This document shows, piece by piece, positions 9,064 through 17,629 of a stretch of 64,000 nt of DNA; position 1 is the first letter of the stretch; each line of letters begins with the position of its first letter. The translations under genes were made by a program, and so were the position numbers. The notes under the pieces were generated by a model, which saw only the letters and a program-made list of their open reading frames with translations, was not told the origin of the DNA and did no database searches. This stretch comes from Terriglobia bacterium (GTDB lineage Bacteria > Acidobacteriota > Terriglobia > Bryobacterales > UBA6623), in NCBI GenBank assembly GCA_009841225.1, contig VXMF01000055.1, forward strand, positions 62,001 to 126,000, in the 5' to 3' direction.

Positions 9064-9383
9064 TCTTGGACCTCCGTGACCCGCGTTAGGATAGCCCCTT
9101 ATCGCCAAGAATTCAAATCAGCTCGTCTCGATGACATCCCAAAGTCACAATATTCTGTGTGCGCGTTTCTGAATTGCACACTGTTTACACGTATCTGAAA
9201 TGCTGGCTGCACGCTGGCACTGGGCGAAGAAATATGACACGACGCATCGTAAGGGCCTCATGAAAACGTCTTCAGCGGAGATGTCAGCGGGCCAGCCCTA
9301 CGCGGCTGCCACCATGCGGGCCAGGCTCGCGGGTGAGGCCAAACGAGGCCTGCTACACTGCCCTCGACACCCGGGCTAGGATC
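9064..9383. other. Intergenic region between divergent genes
   Basis: 320 bases separating the TIGR03437 gene from the dehydrogenase operon. Apart from the Shine-Dalgarno of the minus-strand gene (9071-9075) I see no convincing promoter hexamers, RNA or ORF. Promoters for both directions are expected here. Confidence 0.4.
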
Positions 9384-10505
9384 ATGCGGGCGTGGAGGTT
9401 CTACGGTTTCGGAGACATGCGCCTCGATGAGGTGCCCGATCCCCAGCCGAAGCCTAGTCACGTTCTTGTTGAGATCCTGTGTGTCCAGCCGAGCGTGACG
9501 GAGGCGCAGCTGGCATTCGGCGTGCCGACTCTCGCATACGCGGAAATCAAGAGGAGGCTCCAAGCGGAGGCACCCGTGCAACTGTTCGGGCACGAGTTCT
9601 GCGCGCGGGTGCTCGAAAGTCCTCGTGGCTCGCGCTTCCGCCCCGGGATGCGGGTGGCTGCCCGGGCCAAGCTGCCCTGCGAGGAGTGTCCGCTGTGTAT
9701 CAACGGCAGGGCCGACGACTGTCGCAAGGGCCCAATCATCGGATTCCATCTACCGGGCTGCTTTTCCGAACTCGCCGTGTTGCCCGAAATCGCGCTAGTG
9801 GAAGTCGAATCCGGGATCAGTGACCGCGAAGGTGCGTGCCTCCAATCCCTCAGCGACAGCGTTGCAGCTGTCGACACTGCGGACATCCAACTCGGCGACA
9901 CGGTGGCCGTATTCGGCCAAGGCAGCATGGGGCTCGAGTGCATGCAGGCTGCCCGGACGGCCGGAGCAGGGACGATCCTGACAGTGGACGTGCGGGACGA
10001 GGCGTGCCTCGTCTCGGAGCAACTCGGGGCGGACTCGGCGATCAATGCGACCTCCCGTGATCCGGTCCAAGAGATCCGCGACGCTACTGGCGGCAACGGG
10101 GCCGATGTGGTCTTTGAGTGCGCGGGAGGAAGCCCGCGCCAAGGGCTGGCCGGGTCGAGTACTCTGGGCCAGGCGATCCAGGCCGTGCGGTCTGGGGGAA
10201 AGCTGGTGGTGGTCTCTTGGTTCGGGGCACCTCTCGAAATCGATGTAGACGGCCTGCGCGAGCGGAGCTTGCGCCTGATCTTTCCGGATATCAGCTCGCT
10301 CGCGCACCTGGAGCACACCGTCCGGCTGGTGGCCTCGGGTCGCATCCGGCTCGGTCCGATGCTTACCCATTTCCTGCACGGGATCGAGTCCGTGCAGGAG
10401 GCGTTCGAAATCACGGCGAACAAGGCCAAGTACGGAGCGATCAACCCAGCCCAGGTATCAATGGCAGCTAGCGGCGAGCGTCTCAGGGGCGATAGACCGG
10501 AGTAG
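9384..10505 (+). CDS. Zinc-type medium-chain dehydrogenase with altered catalytic site
   Basis: 373 residues from the ATG at 9384 (AGGA just upstream; MRAWRFYGFG is a normal MDR opening). GHE at 69-71 and the structural-zinc cysteines at 99, 102, 105 and 113 (spacing 2-2-7) are present, as is a Rossmann GQGSMG at 178-183, so an NAD(P)-dependent alcohol or polyol dehydrogenase is expected. The usual catalytic CGxCxTD motif reads CVQPSVTE (33-40): the zinc-ligand cysteine appears to be Pro or Ser. The enzyme may use a different ligand or reaction. It is followed after 8 bases by an RraA-like aldolase and then a transporter, probably one operon for a small acid or sugar acid. Confidence 0.85.
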   Translation: MRAWRFYGFGDMRLDEVPDPQPKPSHVLVEILCVQPSVTEAQLAFGVPTLAYAEIKRRLQAEAPVQLFGHEFCARVLESPRGSRFRPGMRVAARAKLPCEECPLCINGRADDCRKGPIIGFHLPGCFSELAVLPEIALVEVESGISDREGACLQSLSDSVAAVDTADIQLGDTVAVFGQGSMGLECMQAARTAGAGTILTVDVRDEACLVSEQLGADSAINATSRDPVQEIRDATGGNGADVVFECAGGSPRQGLAGSSTLGQAIQAVRSGGKLVVVSWFGAPLEIDVDGLRERSLRLIFPDISSLAHLEHTVRLVASGRIRLGPMLTHFLHGIESVQEAFEITANKAKYGAINPAQVSMAASGERLRGDRPE

Positions 10506-10513
10506 GGCCCGGG

Positions 10514-11233
10514 ATGCCAGACAGCAAGACAGAGCAGCCGCGATCGGCGCCGTTCCCGCGGAGAGTCGGTTCCGTTGGTGAGCGATTCCTCAATTTGTCA
10601 ACTGGCTTGGTGTCAGACGCTCTCGGGAAGGCTGGTGCGATGGATCACGGGATCAAGTGCTGGTCCGCACGCGCCTCCATGGCCGGACCGGCCTACACCG
10701 TGCGGGTGCACTCCGCCGACATCCTCATGGTGGGGAAAGCGGTGTCCGAGTGCCCTGCGGATCACGTGCTGGTCGTGGACGGCCGGGGAGACCGAAACAC
10801 GGCCCTCTGGGGAAGCATCATCACCCGGGCGGCACGCCTGAAGGGAATTGCTGGGGTCGTGATCGATGGCGCCATTCGGGACAGTACGGAGGTAGCCGAA
10901 GATCCGTTTCCGGTGTATGCGAGGTCTGTCGTGCCGAATGCCGGCGGGGCCGAGTACGCGGGCGAACTGCAGGTTCCGGTGCACTGCGGGGGCCTGCCCG
11001 TGCGACCGGCCGACTGGGTGATTGGCGATGCCGATGGCGTCGTGGTCGTTCCGGCCGAGCGCTTGGAACAGACGCTGCAGGTTGCCGAGCGCCTCTTGGA
11101 GGTCGAGGCCAGCATTACCGGGGCCGTGATGCGGGGCAAAGATCTCGCTGCCCTGCTGCGGTATGACGAGATCCTCGACCGTAAACGCGAGGCTGGCAAG
11201 ATACCGCAAATGCGGTATCGGAGTGACGGATGA
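10514..11233 (+). CDS. RraA-like / HMG-aldolase family protein
   Basis: 239 residues with the RraA fold signature: ALWGSIITRAARLKGIAGVV and DGAIRDSTE, where Arg122-Asp123 correspond to the substrate-binding Arg and metal-binding Asp of 4-hydroxy-4-methyl-2-oxoglutarate / oxaloacetate aldolase-decarboxylases. ADWVIGDADGVVVVPAE is the conserved C-terminal strand pair. The family also includes RNase E inhibitors, but those lack the metabolic gene context seen here. Position between a dehydrogenase and a transporter suggests cleavage or decarboxylation of a 2-oxo acid in catabolism. N-terminal extension of about 20 residues is unremarkable. Confidence 0.85.
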   Translation: MPDSKTEQPRSAPFPRRVGSVGERFLNLSTGLVSDALGKAGAMDHGIKCWSARASMAGPAYTVRVHSADILMVGKAVSECPADHVLVVDGRGDRNTALWGSIITRAARLKGIAGVVIDGAIRDSTEVAEDPFPVYARSVVPNAGGAEYAGELQVPVHCGGLPVRPADWVIGDADGVVVVPAERLEQTLQVAERLLEVEASITGAVMRGKDLAALLRYDEILDRKREAGKIPQMRYRSDG

Positions 11234-11279
11234 GCCGAGTGGTCCGCCCGTACGGGCGACGGATGCCCAAGACTAGCGA

Positions 11280-12707
11280 ATGACCCGTTTGCCGCCTTGG
11301 GCAACCCGGGAAATGCCCGAGGCCCCACCTTTCTCGGTCCGGAACCTGTTCCGAATGATCGGCCCGGGCGCCATCCTGCTCGCCTCATCCATCGGAGGCG
11401 GTGAATGGCTGGTGGGACCGGCGATCAGCGTGCAGTACGGTCGGAACCTGCTATGGATCGCCACTGGCGCGATCCTGCTTCAGCTTCTCTTCAACCTGGA
11501 GGCAATCCGATACACCCTTTACACTGGCGAGCCGATTGTCACGGGCTTCATGCGCGTCCGGCCCGGACCGCGGTTCTGGGCCCCCGCGTACGCTCTCCTG
11601 TGCACTGTCCAACTGGGCCTCCCTGCGGTGGCTGCTGGGAGCGCAGCCACCGTGTTCGCTACCTTCGCGGGCCGGATGCCAGGCCCAGACGACACCGGCG
11701 AGCTGGCCTGGGCGACCTATGCGGTCATTGTTCTGGCTCTCGTACTGCTACTGTTCGGCGAGACAATCGAGCGCACCTTGGAGCGGGTGTCCTGGACCAT
11801 GGTGGCGTTCATATTCGGATTCCTGGCCTTCGTCAATGTGTTCTTTGTGCCGGCGCGCGACTGGATGTCCACCCTAACGGGCTTCTTCTCTGTCGGCTCG
11901 CTGCCGGACGGCGTCGACTTGGCTCTAGTGGGAGCGCTCGCGGCGTCGTCAGGTTCTGGAGGTTTCGGCAACCTCGCCATTACCAACTGGTTTCGCGACA
12001 AAGGCTTTGGAATGAGCGCTCACTCGGGCGCAATCGCTGCGGCCACCAGCAGCCGTGAGATCCGGTTGTCGGTGACCGGCAGCGTGTTCCGGACCAGCGA
12101 CGAGAACCTGCGCCGGTGGCATCGTTGGTGGAAGTATGTCGCGGCAGACCAGGTGTGGCTTTGGGCTGTCGGCTGCTTTGTCGGGATGTTCCTGAACGTG
12201 AACCTGGCGGCCAGCGTAATTCCCCACGGTACAGACTTGTCGCAACTGGGGGCGGGTGCGTATCAAGCGGACTACCTGGGCCGCAATCTCTGGCACGGAT
12301 TCTGGTACCTCGCCCTGCTCAATGGATTCTGGATCCTGTTCTCCACCCATCTCGGCAACACGGAGATCTTGGTCCGGATGCTGACCGACATTGGCTGGAC
12401 GGGAAGCCCGGCGATTCGTGGCCTCGTTCGGAACCATGCGCGGACGTTGTACTACTCGCTCTTTCTTGCGTACACCGTCTGGTCAGGCGTCGTCGTGCGC
12501 TGGGGCACGGCGATGGAAATGATGAAGTGGCTCGGAAACGCCGCGGGGTTCGTCCTCGCGGTCTCTAGCATCCACATCCTTGTCGTCAACACCAAGCTGC
12601 TGCCGCGCGAGCTGCAACCGCCGCTGTGGAGGCGGGTCGCGCTCGTGATCTGCTCGGCTGCTTACGGCGCGCTCTTCGTATCCGTGATTGCCAGCCTGGT
12701 CTCCTGA
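11280..12707 (+). CDS. Nramp-related integral membrane transporter, divergent
   Basis: 475 residues with about eleven hydrophobic segments. MIGPGAILLASSIGGGEWLV near the N-terminus aligns with transmembrane helix 1 of Nramp proteins, but the metal-binding DPGN is replaced by SIGGGEW, and no MPH motif is found where helix 6 should be. It therefore belongs to a branch of the Nramp/APC superfamily unlikely to move Mn or Fe; similar proteins are usually annotated simply as Nramp family. Its place 46 bases after the dehydrogenase-aldolase pair suggests uptake of their organic substrate (inference). Confidence 0.75.
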   Translation: MTRLPPWATREMPEAPPFSVRNLFRMIGPGAILLASSIGGGEWLVGPAISVQYGRNLLWIATGAILLQLLFNLEAIRYTLYTGEPIVTGFMRVRPGPRFWAPAYALLCTVQLGLPAVAAGSAATVFATFAGRMPGPDDTGELAWATYAVIVLALVLLLFGETIERTLERVSWTMVAFIFGFLAFVNVFFVPARDWMSTLTGFFSVGSLPDGVDLALVGALAASSGSGGFGNLAITNWFRDKGFGMSAHSGAIAAATSSREIRLSVTGSVFRTSDENLRRWHRWWKYVAADQVWLWAVGCFVGMFLNVNLAASVIPHGTDLSQLGAGAYQADYLGRNLWHGFWYLALLNGFWILFSTHLGNTEILVRMLTDIGWTGSPAIRGLVRNHARTLYYSLFLAYTVWSGVVVRWGTAMEMMKWLGNAAGFVLAVSSIHILVVNTKLLPRELQPPLWRRVALVICSAAYGALFVSVIASLVS

Positions 12708-13030
12708 CCCCGGTCCGCCCGGCTGAGGCTGCGTTACAGCGGCGCACGGATCTCGGAGAATCGCGCCTTGTCTATGTCTTCGGCTCAATGGACTTTGGCC
12801 CTCTACCGTGCTCCCAGGCAGACCGGAGCGCACCTTGCTGATTCTAAAGGGCTATTAACCGGACCGCCGTGAAATAGGGCCCACCATAAGGTATCGGAGG
12901 AGGCGGGCGGATCGCGCAGGATCCGTCCCAAGGTTCGGTGAGAACCTCTCCCAGCATCGCGACCCCACTCGCCGGAGCCGCTGAGCCTGGATATCGGGCT
13001 ACTGCCGATTCCCGCTGCACAGGCCTGCCA
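12708..13030. other. Intergenic region without recognised gene
   Basis: About 320 bases between the end of the transporter and the end of the convergent DUF1501 gene. Short frames on both strands show no family resemblance. No terminator with a U-tract was found. Confidence 0.4.
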
Positions 13031-14458
13031 TCAGGCAAGCACATGACGGATCACCCGGCCCTCGGTGTCGGTAAGCCTAAAGCGGCGGCCCTGGAACCGG
13101 TAGACCAGCTGTTCGTGATCTATCCCTAGCAGGTGCAGGATCGTTGCCTGCACGTCGTAGATCGAGACCGCACCCTCGGCGACATTGAACCCGTATTCGT
13201 CAGTAGAACCGTGGACATGACCCGGCTTGACGCCGGCACCCGCCATCCAGATTGAGAAGCACTTGCCGTGATGGTCGCGGCCATAGTCGTCTGGCTTCGG
13301 GTCACCTTGCGCGTAAGGCGTGCGACCAAACTCGCCTGCCCAAACGACGAGCGTGTCATCCAGCAAGCCCCTCTGCTTCAGGTCGTGCACTAGCGCCGCC
13401 GATGGCTGGTCCGTGTCCCGCGCCGAGACCGGGAGCCGCTTGGGCAACTCGCCGTGGTGGTCCCACCCGCGCTGATAGAGCTGGACGAAGCGCACATCGC
13501 GCTCCGCCAGCCGACGAGCGAGCAGGCAATTTGCCGCAAACGTGCCGGGCTTGCGCGAGTCGGGACCATAGAGCTTGTACGTTCCCTCAGTCTCGGCCGA
13601 GACATCCATCAGCTCGGGTACAGACGCCTGCATTCGATAGGCCATCTCGTATTGCTCGATCCGGGTCTCGATTTCCGGATCGCGGACCCGCCGGTACTGC
13701 AGCTTGTTCAGTCGGGCCGCTCCGTCCAACATCAGGCGGCGCTGATGCCGGGTCATGCCGGGCGGATCGTTCAGGTACAGCACCGGATCGCCGCTGGAGC
13801 GGAACTGCACTCCTTGGTGGCGGCTCGGCAGGAAGCCCGCGCCCCACAGGCGCGCCAGCAGGCCTTGCCCGCCCGGGCCCTCGCTGGCTACCGAGTGCAA
13901 CACCACGAAGGCTGGCAGGTCACGGTTCGAGCTGCCGAGACCGTAGTCCACCCACGCGCCCATGCTCGGCCGTCCCGGCAGCTGGCTGCCGGTCTGAAAG
14001 AACGTAATCGCAGGATCGTGATTGATCGCCTCGGTGTGCACCGAACGGATCAGGCAGATGTCGTCGGCAATTCCCGCGGTGTGTGGCAGCAGTTCGCTCA
14101 GAGAAAGCCCGCTCTGCCCATGTCGCTGGAACGCGTACTTCGACGGCATGGCTTGAAAGCGTGCCTGATGCGCAACCATCCCCGTCACGCGCTGCCCTTT
14201 GAACACCGATTCGGGGATATCCTCGCCGAAGCGATCCTGCAGAATCGGCTTGTGATCGAACAGGTCGAGATGCGACGGGCCGCCGGACTGGAACAGGAAG
14301 ATCACCCTCTTCGCCTTGGGCGCGAAGTTCGGAAACGCCGGAGCCGCCGGACTCTCCGCAGCGCCGAGCACATGCAGGCCGATCGCCCCCAGGCCATAGC
14401 CGGAGCGAACCAGCAGATCCCTGCGGGAAACAAGACCCGACTGTGAATTAGGTGTCAT
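13031..14458 (-). CDS. DUF1501 protein, pair 1 (Tat-exported, alkaline-phosphatase-like fold)
   Basis: 475 residues. The N-terminus has a twin-arginine type signal (VSRRDLLVRSGYGLGAIGL). The DUF1501 signature blocks are present: VIFLFQSGGPSHLDLFDHKP, IRSVHTEAINHDPAITFFQT, MGAWVDYGLGS, LLARRLAERDVRFVQL, WAGEFGRTP and GRDHHGKCFSIWMAGAG. The family is related to sulfatases and phosphatases but its reaction is not established. Its ATG overlaps the stop of the preceding DUF1549/DUF1553 gene by four bases, so the two products are made together and probably act together in the periplasm or at the surface. Confidence 0.9.
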   Translation of the reverse strand: MTPNSQSGLVSRRDLLVRSGYGLGAIGLHVLGAAESPAAPAFPNFAPKAKRVIFLFQSGGPSHLDLFDHKPILQDRFGEDIPESVFKGQRVTGMVAHQARFQAMPSKYAFQRHGQSGLSLSELLPHTAGIADDICLIRSVHTEAINHDPAITFFQTGSQLPGRPSMGAWVDYGLGSSNRDLPAFVVLHSVASEGPGGQGLLARLWGAGFLPSRHQGVQFRSSGDPVLYLNDPPGMTRHQRRLMLDGAARLNKLQYRRVRDPEIETRIEQYEMAYRMQASVPELMDVSAETEGTYKLYGPDSRKPGTFAANCLLARRLAERDVRFVQLYQRGWDHHGELPKRLPVSARDTDQPSAALVHDLKQRGLLDDTLVVWAGEFGRTPYAQGDPKPDDYGRDHHGKCFSIWMAGAGVKPGHVHGSTDEYGFNVAEGAVSIYDVQATILHLLGIDHEQLVYRFQGRRFRLTDTEGRVIRHVLA

Positions 14459-17400
14459 GACTTGGTAATCGCCTCGTCCGCACTCAGCACCATGCTAGCC
14501 ACCATGGCATAGGCCGCCAACTCCCGGACGTCGAGACCAGCAGTGGGAGCCGATGCGCCAACCGCCAGAAAGCCGCTTGGATCGGCATCCGCTGCGGACA
14601 ACGATTCAAGTATCGCTTGTAGTGTCTCGCCCAAGACGCTCTGTTCGTCGGCGGTTGGACTGCGGCCCACGACGAGTTCGAACAGATGCGCGAGGCGCTC
14701 AGATTGACTCGGGCCGGACTCCTGCAGCACGCGCTCGGCCAGCTTGCGAGATGCTTCCACGAACGTTGGATCGTTCATCAGTGTCAATGCCTGCAGCGGC
14801 GTGTTGGTGATCGACCTCTGCACCGTGCAGAACTCGCGGTCGGGCGCATCGAAAACCGTCATCGTAGGATGCGGCAGGGTACGCTTCCAGAACGTGTAGA
14901 GGCTGCGTCTGTACAGGCTCTCGCCTTCGTCCTGTTCCCACTTGGTGCCCGGATAGTCCGCACCGACCACCACGCCGTCATACAGCCCCTCGGGCTGGTA
15001 CGGACGCACGCTCGGCCCGCCGAGCTGGCCGCTCAGCAAGCCCGCGAGTTCTAGGGCCTGATCCCGGATGCTCTCGGCAGGCAGGCGAAAGCGCGGGCCG
15101 CGCGCCAACAGCCGATTCTCGGGATCCCTGTCGCGCAGGGACTGCTCCGCTGCCGAGTCTTGCCTGTACGTGGCCGACAGCACGATGTTTCTGATCAAAC
15201 GCTTTACGTCCCAGCCGGAAGCGGCGAAGTCTACCGCCAGCCAGTCCAGCAGTTCAGGATGGCTCGGTGTCTCTCCCTGCAGGCCAAAGTCTCCGCTGGT
15301 CTTGACAAGGCCCAAGCCGAAGATCTGCTGCCAGAATCGATTGACCACCACCCGAGCGGTCGTCGGATGCCGGCCCGAGGCCAGCCACATCGCCAGGCCC
15401 AGCCTGTTCTTGGGCGCCGCTTCGGGCCAGTGCCCCAGCAATGCCTCGGGCACGGCTGGGGGCACCGGCTCACCGGGACTGTCGTAGCGCCCGCGCATGA
15501 GCACATGCGTCTGACGCGCGGAGTCCATGTCTTGCATGACCATCGTGGTCGGCAGCGCACGCTCCAAGGCAAATAGCCGCTGGCGCGAGTCGGTCAGTTC
15601 GCTTGCGGGATTCAGCTTGCGATGGAGCCAGCGGCGTTCCAGTCGCGAGCCAGAGCGCGCCACGGCCCACGGAAGCGCCGCCGCTTCGAATACCTCAAGG
15701 ACCTCGTCTTCGGTCAAGGCCCGCCGCCACACAGCGACCTCGTCAAACTTCCCGGGAAACTCGCGCTTTGCGGGACTGTTTTCGCGACCGAGCCGGTACG
15801 GCGCCACGAAGTTAGCCGCCGACTGGGCGTCATCGTGCAAGACCTTGGTCCCGACCTCGCGGCCGTCAATATACAGACGGACCCAAGCGGCTTCGGCACG
15901 CATCGAACGCTTGCCCTCAGAGCCTTCGTAGACTGCCGCGACGTGATGCCACTGGTTCGGGCGCAGCGAAGCCCCGCTGCTGCGGACAGTGATCGAGTAC
16001 GAGGGGAAGCGCTTGCTCAGCCGCAATTCCACCTCGGTGCCCGTCGACCGCAGCCCGACGCCTCGGCCATACTCTGACGAAGCTGGGTCAGCGGAGTAGT
16101 CGATCGCAGAGAACAGCGGAGCATCGGAATGCTCTGCATCGGCGCGGAACCACATGCTTAGCGTGAACGCTCCGTGCTTTTCCAGCTTGATCTCCGTCTC
16201 CGGATCGATCTCCTTCGCACCACAGGCGCGCCCCGCGATGCCCGCATCAGGGCCGTCCTCGCAGCCAACGAAGAAGTCAGCGTTATACGGATACTCAGGG
16301 GCGGCCAGCGCAGCCAAGGCATCCGCGCTTGGCTCGAACCTTGCAGCGCTGACCTCGTCAGCTCGTTCCAACTGCTCGATGCGGGAGTGCAGGTCGACGA
16401 TCTGGGCTCGCTGCCCGGCAGTCGGGGCCGGGATCATGGGCACCGCGTTCGCTACACGGCCCGCCTCTCCCAGCTCTGGGACGTTGTCAAAGAACGCAAA
16501 CAGCCTGTAGTAGTCCGCCTGCGAGATCGGATCGAACTTGTGGTCGTGACAGCGGGCACACTCCACCGTCAGCCCCAGCCACGCCATGCCGAGCGTGCGC
16601 ACACGGTCGGCGACGTACTCAACGCGGTATTCCTCCTCGATGATGCCGCCCTCGGAGTTGATGACGTGGTTGCGATTGAAGCCCGTGGCGATGAGCTGGT
16701 CGATCGTCGGGCTGGGCAGCAGATCGCCAGCCAATTGCTCCGTAAGGAACCGGTCATAGGGCTGATTGCGGTTGAACGCCTCGATCACCCAATCGCGCCA
16801 ACGCCACATCGAACGTTCGGAGTCGTTATTGAACCCATGAGTATCGGCGTAGCGCGCCACATCCAGCCAATCCATCGTCATGCGCTCGCCGTAGCGCGGC
16901 GATGACAGAGCCTGGTCGGCCGCCGCGCCATAGGCGGCTTCGCCGTCGCGCTCGACGGCGCGCTCGAAAGCACGGACTTGCTCGATAGACGGCGGCAGGC
17001 CGGTCAAGTCGAGCATCATCCGGCGCAGCCACGCGTTCGGCGACGCCTCGGGCGACGGAGCTAGGCTCTCTTCATCCAAGCGCGCCAGCACGAACGAATC
17101 GAGCGGCTGGCGCAGCCAACCGGGTTCCGAAACATCTGGCAACGCCGGGCGCTCGGGCGGAACGAATGCCCAGTGGGTCGAATACTCGGCACCGGCCTCG
17201 ATCCACAGCCGCAAAACCTCGACCTCACCAGGCTCCAACGGCGCGTGACCGGAGTACGCCGGAGGCATTCGCCGGGCCGGATCCGCCGAGGCCACCCGCT
17301 GTATCAGCTCGCTGGCCGCTGGATCCCCGGGCGCGATCGGCACTCTGCCGGACATCCCCGGCACCACAGCCGAATCGCGCAAGTCCAGCCGAAGTCCAGC

Positions 17401-17562
17401 CTGCCGCTGAGCCGCGTCGGGGCCATGGCAGGCAAAGCAGCGGTCGGACAGCAGAGGTTGCACGTCTTGTCCGAAATCCACGGACGCGCCAATGCAAACG
17501 CCCGGCGCTGCGATGGCCAACCCGAGCAACCAAGCAAGGCGCGCTTGGATCGGCTTATGCAT
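14455..17562 (-). CDS. PSCyt1-DUF1549-LamG-DUF1553 haem protein, pair 1
   Basis: 1035 residues from the ATG at 17562, which starts a signal peptide (AWLLGLAIAAPGVCIGA); the frame is open further upstream without protein-like sequence. Order: PSCyt1 cytochrome domain with CFACH near 42, a WIEAGAEYSTHWAF linker, DUF1549 with a second haem motif CARCHDHKFDP, a LamG/concanavalin-like insert at about 430-650 (GAFTLSMWFRA, NQWHHVAAVYEG, FDEVAVWRRALTEDEV), then DUF1553 (VNRFWQQIFGLGLVKT, NTPLQALTLMNDPTF) ending in VLSADEAITKS. The insert implies carbohydrate or surface binding. Function of the family is unknown. It is first in a two-gene unit with DUF1501 (ATGA overlap) and divergent from the sialidase-like gene. 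Confidence 0.9.
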   Translation of the reverse strand: MHKPIQARLAWLLGLAIAAPGVCIGASVDFGQDVQPLLSDRCFACHGPDAAQRQAGLRLDLRDSAVVPGMSGRVPIAPGDPAASELIQRVASADPARRMPPAYSGHAPLEPGEVEVLRLWIEAGAEYSTHWAFVPPERPALPDVSEPGWLRQPLDSFVLARLDEESLAPSPEASPNAWLRRMMLDLTGLPPSIEQVRAFERAVERDGEAAYGAAADQALSSPRYGERMTMDWLDVARYADTHGFNNDSERSMWRWRDWVIEAFNRNQPYDRFLTEQLAGDLLPSPTIDQLIATGFNRNHVINSEGGIIEEEYRVEYVADRVRTLGMAWLGLTVECARCHDHKFDPISQADYYRLFAFFDNVPELGEAGRVANAVPMIPAPTAGQRAQIVDLHSRIEQLERADEVSAARFEPSADALAALAAPEYPYNADFFVGCEDGPDAGIAGRACGAKEIDPETEIKLEKHGAFTLSMWFRADAEHSDAPLFSAIDYSADPASSEYGRGVGLRSTGTEVELRLSKRFPSYSITVRSSGASLRPNQWHHVAAVYEGSEGKRSMRAEAAWVRLYIDGREVGTKVLHDDAQSAANFVAPYRLGRENSPAKREFPGKFDEVAVWRRALTEDEVLEVFEAAALPWAVARSGSRLERRWLHRKLNPASELTDSRQRLFALERALPTTMVMQDMDSARQTHVLMRGRYDSPGEPVPPAVPEALLGHWPEAAPKNRLGLAMWLASGRHPTTARVVVNRFWQQIFGLGLVKTSGDFGLQGETPSHPELLDWLAVDFAASGWDVKRLIRNIVLSATYRQDSAAEQSLRDRDPENRLLARGPRFRLPAESIRDQALELAGLLSGQLGGPSVRPYQPEGLYDGVVVGADYPGTKWEQDEGESLYRRSLYTFWKRTLPHPTMTVFDAPDREFCTVQRSITNTPLQALTLMNDPTFVEASRKLAERVLQESGPSQSERLAHLFELVVGRSPTADEQSVLGETLQAILESLSAADADPSGFLAVGASAPTAGLDVRELAAYAMVASMVLSADEAITKS

Positions 17563-17629
17563 ACGGGACAAGACGAGCCCCCCGCTGATCATTATGCCGA
17601 ATGTGCGTTGCGGCGAGTACAGTATTGCC

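Noticed and set aside
9458-10444. Open frame of 328 codons opposite the dehydrogenase gene
   Set aside because: Antisense shadow; Ser/Arg-rich and unlike any protein family.
13454-14446. Open frame of 330 codons opposite the DUF1501 gene of pair 1
   Set aside because: Antisense shadow of a well supported gene.
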